Positions 57,807-64,000 of a stretch of DNA of 64,000 nt are shown here, piece by piece. This DNA comes from Granulicella aggregans (lineage in GTDB: Bacteria > Acidobacteriota > Terriglobia > Terriglobales > Acidobacteriaceae), in assembly GCF_025685565.1 (NCBI RefSeq), contig NZ_JAGSYE010000004.1, positions 1 to 64,000 of the forward strand. The letters are read 5' to 3'. The notes beneath the pieces are model-generated. The model saw only the letters and a list, made by a program, of their open reading frames with translations. It had not been told where the DNA came from and made no database searches. Both the position numbers and the translations under genes were made by a program. Within the stretch, counting starts at the first letter, position 1. Each line of letters opens with the position of its first letter.

Positions 57807-58556
57807 ATGAAAGCGCAAGAACCAGTGCTGGAAACCGCTCTTGATCTTGTGCGGCGCTTTGTGGCCAGCTACGCGCCTGCGCCGCCCTGTGTATTGTTGG
57901 CGGGTTCGCGAGGGCGAGGCACAGCGAAGAAAAACTCCGATTACGATCTGGTCTTTCTTTATTCCGAGCTTCCTTTAGGAGCCTGGAGAGAGATGACTTT
58001 GTATGAAGGGGCAGATCTCGAAATATTCGCTCACGATCACCGTAGCCTGCAGTACTTTCTGCGTGAAATTGAGCGTCCCTCCGGCGAAGCAAGCTTAGCC
58101 TGCATGGTTTCCGAGGGAATCTCCATTCTTGGCGCGAATGGCGTAATTGAGAACAAGGCAAAAGATATTGCGCGAGAGTTTCTCGTTTCCGGACCATTAC
58201 CTCTCGATGATGTGAGATCGTCGCAACGCAGATACGCGATCACGGATCTCGCCGAGATGCTGAAATCCGCAGACTCAACTGCGCAGCGGATTGCGATTGG
58301 CAGTGCTCTATATCCCGCCCTGGGCGGCTTCGTGCTATCCGCAAACGGGCGCTGGACGGCCACTGGTAAAGCCTTACCAGCCGCTCTCCGAAACTTCAGC
58401 CCAAGCCTGGAACTCGAGTTCACAGATGCATTTGAGCATCTCTACACAAGCGGAAATGATTCGTTGTTGCAGAATCTCGTCGATGACATTTTGAAACCGT
58501 TCGGCGGTCGATTGCGCAGTGGCTTCCGTCAGCAGGCACCGGCCTCTTGGAGATAG
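57807..58556 (+). CDS. Nucleotidyltransferase-domain protein
   Basis: The 249-residue product has an MNT-type polymerase-beta motif near the start: LLAGSRGRGTAKKNSDYDLV, with Gly33-Ser34 and Asp45/Asp47, and a third acidic strand DLEIFAHD about 30 residues on. The rest is helical with no recognised domain. Such proteins can be antitoxins or nucleotide-transfer enzymes. Start is GTG 57801 or ATG 57807; both lack a good Shine-Dalgarno. It is AT-richer than mraY or murD, and sits as cargo between them. Confidence 0.75.
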   Translation: MKAQEPVLETALDLVRRFVASYAPAPPCVLLAGSRGRGTAKKNSDYDLVFLYSELPLGAWREMTLYEGADLEIFAHDHRSLQYFLREIERPSGEASLACMVSEGISILGANGVIENKAKDIAREFLVSGPLPLDDVRSSQRRYAITDLAEMLKSADSTAQRIAIGSALYPALGGFVLSANGRWTATGKALPAALRNFSPSLELEFTDAFEHLYTSGNDSLLQNLVDDILKPFGGRLRSGFRQQAPASWR

Positions 58557-58600
58557 AGGAGCGTCACTCCTGATAAGTCGGCTTATCGCACCCGACTTGG

Positions 58601-59049
58601 TCAATCCCCATCGAGCAACAGGACGTTCCCAGAGTACTTCGGCCCCGCCAGATGAAGAATCGCCTTATCCATCGTGACCAAGACGCCGTCTTCGCGCACC
58701 GCAAGGCCGAGCAGGCAGGTGTCCGTGATCTGCTGATGGCCGGAGAGTCGCTCCGCAAAGGGCGCGGAAAGTGTGCTCCAGTCGTCGACGACAGGCCAGA
58801 ACCAGTGTCCGGGATGTCCTGGAAGAAGCGACAACGCCTCCATTGACTCGGCCATGGTGTGGCCGCCGATTCTGGGATTCGTCATGACTCGGATGAACCC
58901 GGCCTGTGTCAGCAGACAGGTTGCCCAACCAGCGCCGCTCCGTCCCTCGCTCAACCGCGTATCGAACCATCTGTGCGATGGTGGGGATGGGCGCCGTCGT
59001 GGAGTGCAATGAGAACGTTGACGTCGGCAAGATGCGCCGCGTCAGTCAA
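58601..59049 (-). pseudogene. VapC-like PIN-domain toxin, disrupted by a frameshift
   Basis: Reading from a TTG at 59049 gives LADVNVLIALHDGAHPHHRT (PIN start with first Asp), then stops after DGSIRG at about 58950. One base different in phase, the chain goes on WFDTRLSEGRSGAGWATCLL, TQAGFIRVMTNPRIGGHTMA, QITDTCLLGLAVREDGVLVT and MDKAILHLAGPKYSG, the proper PIN middle and end with the remaining acidic residues. The join falls near 58960-58970, so one base is missing or two extra. The two parts would make a normal PIN protein. Either a true pseudogene or a sequencing error. Confidence 0.85.
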
Positions 59050-59446
59050 TCTCGTCTTCCTGAGCGGCCTTGACCATCTCTGGTGTCAGCACTCGCCCGT
59101 TCGCCGGAAAGAACGCCAGCCCGTTGTCTGCAATCACCATCCGGGACGGACGCGGAGATGGCTGTGAACGGCGCATCGATTCGAACTCGGCCATGATCTC
59201 GGCGTGAGAGATCGTCTGGCCGGGATGTGCGGCCAGCCATGCCTTGGACTCGGCGACGGCGCGGCGTTCGTCAGCGCTTTCCGGTTCATCGTCAAGTGGG
59301 GCGTTAGCGATGGCGCGGGAGACGGGATCGAGCGTCGTCTCCGGCTGCCATACCAATCGCGCACGGCCCCGTGGTAGCGAGGCGGTCGGGTCCATCGGAC
59401 GGACTGTTCCGCTGTCGTCGATTTCGACCTCAATCGTCATCGTCAC
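59042..59446 (-). CDS. VapB-like antitoxin
   Basis: From GTG 59446, six bases after GAGGAGG, the product is 134 residues: TMTIEVEIDDSGTVRPMDPT, then a Glu-rich helix and VIADNGLAFFPANGRVLTPE plus MVKAAQEDEID. The C-terminal part resembles antitoxins that partner PIN toxins. It overlaps the disrupted toxin frame by eight bases, the usual vapBC layout. Its identity rests mostly on that context. It remains intact, so an orphan antitoxin is left if the frameshift is real. Confidence 0.7.
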   Translation of the reverse strand: MTMTIEVEIDDSGTVRPMDPTASLPRGRARLVWQPETTLDPVSRAIANAPLDDEPESADERRAVAESKAWLAAHPGQTISHAEIMAEFESMRRSQPSPRPSRMVIADNGLAFFPANGRVLTPEMVKAAQEDEID

Positions 59447-59525
59447 AAGAGACCTCCTCGCTGACACAGAGCATACCAAACCCCCGGGTAGAAGGCCGTC
59501 ACACGGATGCATTAAGCTGGTACGC

Positions 59526-60905
59526 ATGGCATCGATGGAACTGAAGAATAAGCGCGTTCTGGTGGTTGGTATTGGCAAGTCCGGCATCTCGGCGGCGATG
59601 TTTCTGCGAGGGCTGGGGGCGCGGGTGACAGTGTCCGATACGCGGTCGGCGATTGCGCTGGCGGAGCAGATTCCGGCGCTGCTGGATGCGGGGGTAATGG
59701 TGGAGTCGGGTGGGCATGGGTTGCTGACGTTCCGCCGGCAGGATTTGATTGTGGTTTCGCCGGGGGTGCCGCTCGACACGCCGGAGGTGAAGCAAGTGAT
59801 CGGCTACGGGCTACCGGTGATCGGCGAGCTTGAGCTGGCGACGCGCTTCCTGAAAGGGCAGATCGTGGCCGTAACTGGGTCGAACGGGAAGACGACGACC
59901 ACCAGTCTGATTGGGAAGATCTTTGCCGATGCGGGGCGACCGACGCAGGTGGGTGGGAACATCGGACTGCCGGTGATCGAGCTGATTGCGGGAAGCACGG
60001 ACGAGACGACGAACGTGCTGGAGGTCTCGAGCTTCCAGTTGGAGACGACCGAGGAGTTTCATCCAAGGATTGCGGTCATTCTGAACATCACGCCGGACCA
60101 TCTGGATCGGCATCACAGCTTTGAGGCGTATGTGGCGGCCAAGGAGAAGATCTTCGCCAACCAGACGGCAGACGATGCGCTTGTGCTGAGCGCGGATGAT
60201 CTGACGACGCAGATGTGCGCGGGTAAGACCAAGGCGCGGGTGTACTGGTTCAGCGCGACGAAGGTGGTGCGGCAGGGAGCGTTTCTACGCGATGGCGTGG
60301 TGTGCTGGGTGGAGAAGGAGGGCGGAAAGTCGGAGCCGATTCTGCCCGTGGCGGAGATTCACCTGAAGGGGACGCACAACGTCGAGAACGTGCTGGCGGC
60401 GGTGTGCGCGGCGCGGCTGGCGGGCGTTCCGGCGGAGCAGATTCGTGCGGCTGTAGCGAGCTTCAAGGCGGTCGAGCATCGGCTGGAGTACGTGCGGACG
60501 GTGAAGGGTGTGGAGTACTTCAATGACTCGAAGGCGACGAACGTGGATGCGGCGATGAAGGCAGTGGAGTCGTTTGCCGGGTGCGTGCATTTGATCCTTG
60601 GCGGGAAAGATAAGGACTCCGACTACACGCAGATGGCGCAGGTGGGTGGCAAGCCGTTGGGTGAAAGGGTCAAGAGTGTTTATACGATTGGTTCGGCGGC
60701 CGAAAAGATTGAGCGGCAGCTGGTGGGGGTTGTCAAGATAGTAAGTGCCGGTACGCTAGCAACGGCGGTGGCGAAGGCGGCTTCAGGCGCGACGGCGGGC
60801 GATGTGGTGCTGCTGGCGCCGGCCTGTTCGAGCTTCGATCAGTTTGATAACTATGAACACCGCGGCCGGGTCTTCCGGCAGTTGGTGATGGACCTTCCGG
60901 GCTGA
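59526..60905 (+). CDS. murD: UDP-N-acetylmuramoylalanine-D-glutamate ligase
   Basis: Adds D-Glu to UDP-MurNAc-L-Ala. The 459-residue product has KRVLVVGIGKSGISAAMFLR, the ATP site AVTGSNGKTTTTSLIGKIFA, EVSSFQLETTEEFHPRIAVI then LNITPDHLDRHHSF, and VEYFNDSKATNVDAAMKAVE. ATG 59526 gives the family N-terminus; a far upstream reading through the vapB region is an accident of frame. It resumes the dcw order after the inserted genes, and is followed by ftsW. Confidence 0.95.
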   Translation: MASMELKNKRVLVVGIGKSGISAAMFLRGLGARVTVSDTRSAIALAEQIPALLDAGVMVESGGHGLLTFRRQDLIVVSPGVPLDTPEVKQVIGYGLPVIGELELATRFLKGQIVAVTGSNGKTTTTSLIGKIFADAGRPTQVGGNIGLPVIELIAGSTDETTNVLEVSSFQLETTEEFHPRIAVILNITPDHLDRHHSFEAYVAAKEKIFANQTADDALVLSADDLTTQMCAGKTKARVYWFSATKVVRQGAFLRDGVVCWVEKEGGKSEPILPVAEIHLKGTHNVENVLAAVCAARLAGVPAEQIRAAVASFKAVEHRLEYVRTVKGVEYFNDSKATNVDAAMKAVESFAGCVHLILGGKDKDSDYTQMAQVGGKPLGERVKSVYTIGSAAEKIERQLVGVVKIVSAGTLATAVAKAASGATAGDVVLLAPACSSFDQFDNYEHRGRVFRQLVMDLPG

Positions 60906-60930
60906 TGCAGTGGTCGGCGAAGGGAGAAAA

Positions 60931-60988
60931 GCGGATCCTCCGACTTCGTCGAAGGATGACAAGACGAATTTGTTGAAGGATGACAAGT
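60931..60988 (+). repeat. Intergenic repeat family C with a truncated second copy
   Basis: GCGGATCCTCCGACTTCGTC then GAAGGATGACAAG, and seven bases later TTGTTGAAGGATGACAAG, a copy of the right half. It sits in the murD-ftsW spacer. Confidence 0.75.
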
Positions 60989-61010
60989 TCAGGGTTGGGA
61001 AGCAGGCGGA

Positions 61011-62105
61011 ATGGCGAAGCGCGTTGGCGTTGACAAATGGCTCTTCGGAACAGTTCTGCTGCTGGTGCTCTTTGGGCTGGTGACGGTGTTTTCGGCCTCT
61101 GCCGTGATGGCGAAGGACCAGTATGGGTCGCCGTACCCTTACATGCTGAAGCAGGCGTTCTGGGCAGGGATGGGCCTGATCGCGCTGGTGGCGCTGATGA
61201 AGGTCGACTACAAGCGCTATAACAATCGCAAGTTTGTGATTGGCGCCGTGAGTGTGACGACGCTGCTACTGGTGGCGGTATTTGCCGCGCCGGGGTCGCA
61301 CCACACGCACCGGTGGTTTCGGTTTGGCGGACTATCGACGTTCCAGCCTTCGGAGCTGGCCACGCCGGTGATGATCCTGTTTCTTGCGTACTTCCTACAG
61401 ACTCGCCTGCACCAGATGGACGACTACAAAGGAACCATCCTGAAGGCGGTAGCGCCGCCGCTGCTGATGATCGCGCTGATCTTGAAGGAGCCGGACCTGG
61501 GGACGGCGCTGGTGTGCGCGGGAGTGATGCTTTTCATGCTGTATCTGGCAGGCATGCAGATGCGGTACATCTGGATTGGCGGGCTGGCTGCGGTGCCGGT
61601 GCTGGGATACATGCTGTTCTTCGTGCCATGGCGGCTGGCTCGTATGAAGGTCTTTCTCGATCCTGAGGCCGATCCGCGTGGCGCCGGGTTTCATATCCTG
61701 CAGTCGCTGATTGCCGTGGGTACGGGTGGGATTCGCGGGCTGGGACTGATGGAAGGGCGGCAGAAGCTGTTCTATTTGCCGGAGCCGCATACGGACTTTA
61801 TCTTTGCCAATGTGTGTGAGGAGCTGGGGCTGATCGGTGCGCTGATGCTGGTGGGGCTCTTTGTAGCGCTGGCGTATCGCGGGATGCGGGCGGCGTATCT
61901 TTCGACCGATCCGTTTGCGCGGTTCATGGCGTTTGGAATTACCTCGGCGATCATCATCCAGGCGTTTTTCAACATGAGTGTCGCGGTCGCGCTGGTGCCG
62001 ACCAAGGGTATTACTCTGCCGTTCATCTCGTATGGTGGGACGTCGCTGTTTGTGACGCTGGCGTGCATGGGTGTGTTGCTGAACATTACGCGCGAGATCG
62101 ACTAA
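61011..62105 (+). CDS. ftsW: FtsW, septal peptidoglycan polymerase
   Basis: A SEDS-family glycosyltransferase that works with FtsI at the septum. The 364-residue product has about ten membrane segments, LATPVMILFLAYFLQTRLHQ, the SEDS motif ALILKEPDLGTALVCAGVML (conserved Glu-Pro-Asp), LPEPHTDFIFANVCEELGLI and GITLPFISYGGTSLFVTLAC. RodA would look similar; the dcw context between murD and murG favours FtsW. murG follows after 47 bases and a short repeat. Confidence 0.93.
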   Translation: MAKRVGVDKWLFGTVLLLVLFGLVTVFSASAVMAKDQYGSPYPYMLKQAFWAGMGLIALVALMKVDYKRYNNRKFVIGAVSVTTLLLVAVFAAPGSHHTHRWFRFGGLSTFQPSELATPVMILFLAYFLQTRLHQMDDYKGTILKAVAPPLLMIALILKEPDLGTALVCAGVMLFMLYLAGMQMRYIWIGGLAAVPVLGYMLFFVPWRLARMKVFLDPEADPRGAGFHILQSLIAVGTGGIRGLGLMEGRQKLFYLPEPHTDFIFANVCEELGLIGALMLVGLFVALAYRGMRAAYLSTDPFARFMAFGITSAIIIQAFFNMSVAVALVPTKGITLPFISYGGTSLFVTLACMGVLLNITREID

Positions 62106-62108
62106 GAA

Positions 62109-62138
62109 CAGGGTGTAGGGAATAGGGTGTAGGGAGTA
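62109..62138 (+). repeat. AGGGTGTAG tandem repeat (family D), copy 3
   Basis: CAGGGTGTAGGGAATAGGGT then GTAGGGAGTAG, in the ftsW-murG spacer. Confidence 0.6.
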
Positions 62139-62152
62139 GAAAGACAAGGTCG

Positions 62153-63223
62153 ATGCGGGTTTTGATTGCGGGTGGGGGGACTGGCGGGCATGTGATTCCG
62201 GCGCTGGCGATCGCGCGGGAGGTTCGCGATGCTTACGGGGCCGAGGTGCGGTTCGTGGGAACGGCGCGAGGTCTGGAGACGCGGCTGGTACCGGAGGCCG
62301 GGTTTCCGCTCGAGTTGATTCATGTCGGGCAGTTGAAGAATGTGAGTCTGGCGACGCGGGTGCGGACGCTCGTTGATTTGCCGCTGGGGATTCTGAGGTG
62401 TGTCAGCCTCCTGCGGAGTTATCGGCCGCAGGTGGTGGTGGGTGTCGGGGGGTATGCTTCGGGGCCGGCTATGCTGGCGGCTATCCTGTTGCGCGTGCCG
62501 ACGCTAGCGTTTGAGCCGAATGCAGCTCCTGGGCTGGCGAACCGGCTTGCTGGGCGGTTTGTGACGGCGGCGGCGGTGAACTTCGAGGAGACGACGCGGT
62601 ACTTTCGCGGAGCCAGGGTGACGGGGATTCCGGTGCGGGAGGAGTTTTTCTTGATTTCGCCGAAGGCTCATGGCGCGGCGAAACGGCTGCTGGTGTTTGG
62701 GGGGAGCCAGGGGGCGAGGATTCTCAACCAGATCATGCCGACGATCCTGTTTCCGCTGCTGCGCGATGTGCCGGGGCTTACTGTGCTGCATCAGTCCGGG
62801 CCGAGGGCGGAGGAGGAGACGCGACAGGCGTATCTCGATACCGGAGCGGACGAGTCGCGGTGGCAGGTGAGCGCGTATCTCGAGGACATGCCGGCCCGGT
62901 TTGCGGAGGCCGACCTGATTCTTTGCCGCTCAGGGGCAAGCACGATGGCGGAGCTTGCGGCGGCGGGGAAGGCTAGTTTGCTGGTGCCGTTTGCGGCGGC
63001 GACAGATGATCACCAGAGGAAAAATGCTGAGGCGTTCGTGAATGCGGGCGCAGGGCGGATGATTCTGGAAGGCGAACTGAGTTCGCAGGCGCTGATCGAT
63101 GCGCTGATGGCTATGCTGCGAGATGAGAGCGCGTTGAGGGCGATGGGGGAGAAGGCGCGGACGCTGGCTCATCGGGATGCTGTGAAAGAGATTGGAGCTA
63201 TGGCGCGGGAGTTGGCGGGATAG
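62153..63223 (+). CDS. murG: MurG, lipid II-forming GlcNAc transferase
   Basis: Adds GlcNAc from UDP-GlcNAc to lipid I, making lipid II on the inner face of the membrane. The 356-residue product has the Gly-rich loops RVLIAGGGTGGHVIPALAIA and VVVGVGGYASGPAMLAAILL, the FEPNAAPGLANRLAG motif, LVFGGSQGARILNQIMPTIL and ICRSGASTMAEL-type LILCRSGASTMAELAAAGKA. Length is typical. It ends the dcw-type run in the window; the next gene converges, so murC and ftsQAZ are not adjacent. Confidence 0.95.
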   Translation: MRVLIAGGGTGGHVIPALAIAREVRDAYGAEVRFVGTARGLETRLVPEAGFPLELIHVGQLKNVSLATRVRTLVDLPLGILRCVSLLRSYRPQVVVGVGGYASGPAMLAAILLRVPTLAFEPNAAPGLANRLAGRFVTAAAVNFEETTRYFRGARVTGIPVREEFFLISPKAHGAAKRLLVFGGSQGARILNQIMPTILFPLLRDVPGLTVLHQSGPRAEEETRQAYLDTGADESRWQVSAYLEDMPARFAEADLILCRSGASTMAELAAAGKASLLVPFAAATDDHQRKNAEAFVNAGAGRMILEGELSSQALIDALMAMLRDESALRAMGEKARTLAHRDAVKEIGAMARELAG

Positions 63224-63280
63224 GATGAGCGCGCATTCTTGCCTGAAAGCCTGAGAGTTAATGGGTCGTTCAAGCGGACT

Positions 63281-63338
63281 CGGGGTCCTTCAACTGCATT
63301 CGTCGCAAAAGCGCGACGAACTTCGCTCAGGATGACGG
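63281..63338 (+). repeat. GGGGTCCTTCAACT...GGATGACGG repeat
   Basis: CGGGGTCCTTCAACTGCATT, then CGTCGCAAAAGCGCGACGAA and CTTCGCTCAGGATGACGG. A TTCGTCGC-AAAA-GCGCGACGAA stem is at its centre. It follows murG and belongs to the GATGAC-ending group. Confidence 0.7.
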
Positions 63339-63351
63339 ATTTTTGCAAGAA

Positions 63352-63401
63352 GCAGGACAGCAAAGGCTGGGATCGATTGATCCCAGCCTTTGCTGTCCTG
63401 C
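63352..63401. terminator. Perfect 23-bp hairpin between convergent genes
   Basis: The arms are 63352-63374 and 63379-63401, fully complementary, with a GATT loop; the stem begins GCAGGACAGCAAAGG. It lies 10 bases after the stop of the minus-strand gene and 129 after murG. Neither side has a good T-run, so it may block both polymerases by size alone or act as an RNA end-protector. Confidence 0.8.
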
Positions 63402-63410
63402 GCTTGAAAC

Positions 63411-64000
63411 TTAGTGGTGCGGGCCACCGTGATTTCCGCCACCACCGCCGCCTCCGTGGGGAGCGCCGCCACCGCTAGGGGCTGCATGGCCGCCTCCGCC
63501 GAAGTTAGCGCGGGGCGCGGGCTGGCCGCCACCGGAGTTACCGCGGGGTTGTGCCCCGCCGAAGCCCCCGGGATTGCCACCCTGGCCGGGGCGGAAGCTG
63601 GAGCCGGGGTTTACAGCCTGGCCCCGTCCGCCGTTGTTGAAGCCATTGCCGTAGGCGCCTCCGGGGCGAGCCTGTCCGGGCTGGTTGAAGGACTGGCGGT
63701 TGTTATTGGCGAAGCTGCCGTTGCGGTCGTTGACGCCCCCGTAGGCTCCGCGGAGGTTACTGCCATTGGCGACGCGGACACCGTTGCTGGTGCTGGAGAA
63801 GTTGCCACGACCGTCGTTCTGGCCAAAGCCGCCGCGGCCAGCGGTGTTGAAGGTGCCGCCACGGTGATCGTTGCCAACGCCACGGGCGAAGCTGGAGCCG
63901 CCGGGGCGACCATCGAAGCCGTCGATGTGGCGACTATAGACGTTGACGCTAGTGAAACGACCGCCGAAGTGGTTGTATTCGCGGTTATAGAAGAAGTGGT
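63411..64000 (-). CDS. Gly/Asn-rich secreted-type protein, C-terminal part (cut by window edge)
   Basis: The frame is open from the window end to TAA at 63411, giving about 195 residues with no start inside the window. At the edge it reads HFFYNREYNHFGGRFTSVNV then YSRHIDGFDGRPGGSSFARG; the rest is Gly, Asn, Arg, Phe and Ser rich and ends in runs of Gly with His (GGGGGNHGGPHH). It looks unstructured and basic, like tails of DUF3300-type or other envelope proteins, but no family is certain. The His-rich end could bind metal; that is a guess. Confidence 0.7.
   Translation of the reverse strand, partial: HFFYNREYNHFGGRFTSVNVYSRHIDGFDGRPGGSSFARGVGNDHRGGTFNTAGRGGFGQNDGRGNFSSTSNGVRVANGSNLRGAYGGVNDRNGSFANNNRQSFNQPGQARPGGAYGNGFNNGGRGQAVNPGSSFRPGQGGNPGGFGGAQPRGNSGGGQPAPRANFGGGGHAAPSGGGAPHGGGGGGGNHGGPHH

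Noticed and set aside
58665..59030. A 121-codon minus-strand frame as a separate gene over the VapC region
   Set aside because: It is a third reading phase through the PIN sequence with no family match; the PIN protein explains the region when the frameshift is allowed.
1..64000. CRISPR arrays, transposases, prophage or riboswitches
   Set aside because: I saw no regular direct repeats with spacers, no transposase or integrase ORF, and no recognisable riboswitch core. The dispersed repeats are palindromic and single, not arrayed. A covariance-model scan would settle the riboswitch question.

Overview
The window is about 64 kb of GC-rich bacterial chromosome. It looks like a member of Acidobacteriota, most likely the Terriglobales (Granulicella, Terriglobus and Edaphobacter relatives). 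That placement is inferred from how the encoded proteins read (a beta-grasp-type GlnII, B. subtilis-like three-gene Sdh, DUF3467, a fused LptF-LptG), from frequent TTG/GTG starts, and from the many small palindromic intergenic repeats. No database search was possible. There is no rRNA, transposase, prophage or CRISPR array. One tRNA gene is present.

Layout. 1-19.2 kb: the end of tuf, then an unbroken S10-spc-alpha supercluster on the + strand (rpsJ to rplQ), including secY, adk, map, infA, rpmJ and rpoA, closed by an intrinsic terminator. 19.3-27.4 kb: a minus-strand block with an orphan GAF protein, a SPOR protein, a slipin/NfeD pair, a TolB-like/TPR lipoprotein-type protein, a GT39-like glycosyltransferase, a DUF3467 protein and tRNA-Leu(UAG) with its promoter. 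27.5-37.3 kb: a secreted collagen-like/tail-collar protein, gmd and fcl (GDP-L-fucose synthesis), an exported RidA-like protein, a small membrane protein, an LptF-LptG fusion, a secreted FKBP and an ABC exporter. 37.4-43.1 kb: a motility island, with fliS, fliD and fliC on the minus strand facing away from flbD, motA and motB. 43.3-49.8 kb: yjbQ, a TPR protein, rdgB, succinate dehydrogenase (sdhC, sdhA, a secreted unknown protein, sdhB) and a HicBA toxin-antitoxin pair. 49.8-55 kb: a GlcG/HbpS protein, glnA, aguB-aguA (agmatine to putrescine), tadA and an SDR. 55-63.2 kb: part of the dcw cluster (murF, mraY, murD, ftsW, murG), split between mraY and murD by a nucleotidyltransferase and a VapBC pair whose toxin is frameshifted. 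The window ends inside a Gly-rich gene on the minus strand.

How it fits together. The first third builds ribosomes and the secretion and transcription core (SecY, RpoA). The middle is envelope biology: O-sugar precursors, lipid transport, membrane quality control and motility. The last third is central metabolism (complex II, nitrogen assimilation, polyamines) and peptidoglycan precursor synthesis.

Most notable points: a tandem 29-residue-period motif fused to the end of SdhC; an AT-richer secreted protein inserted between sdhA and sdhB; the single-chain LptF-LptG; a broken VapC in the dcw cluster; a 145-nt inverted repeat between motB and yjbQ; and at least three dispersed intergenic repeat families, one copy of which appears to supply the nfeD start codon and another to be nested in a second family.
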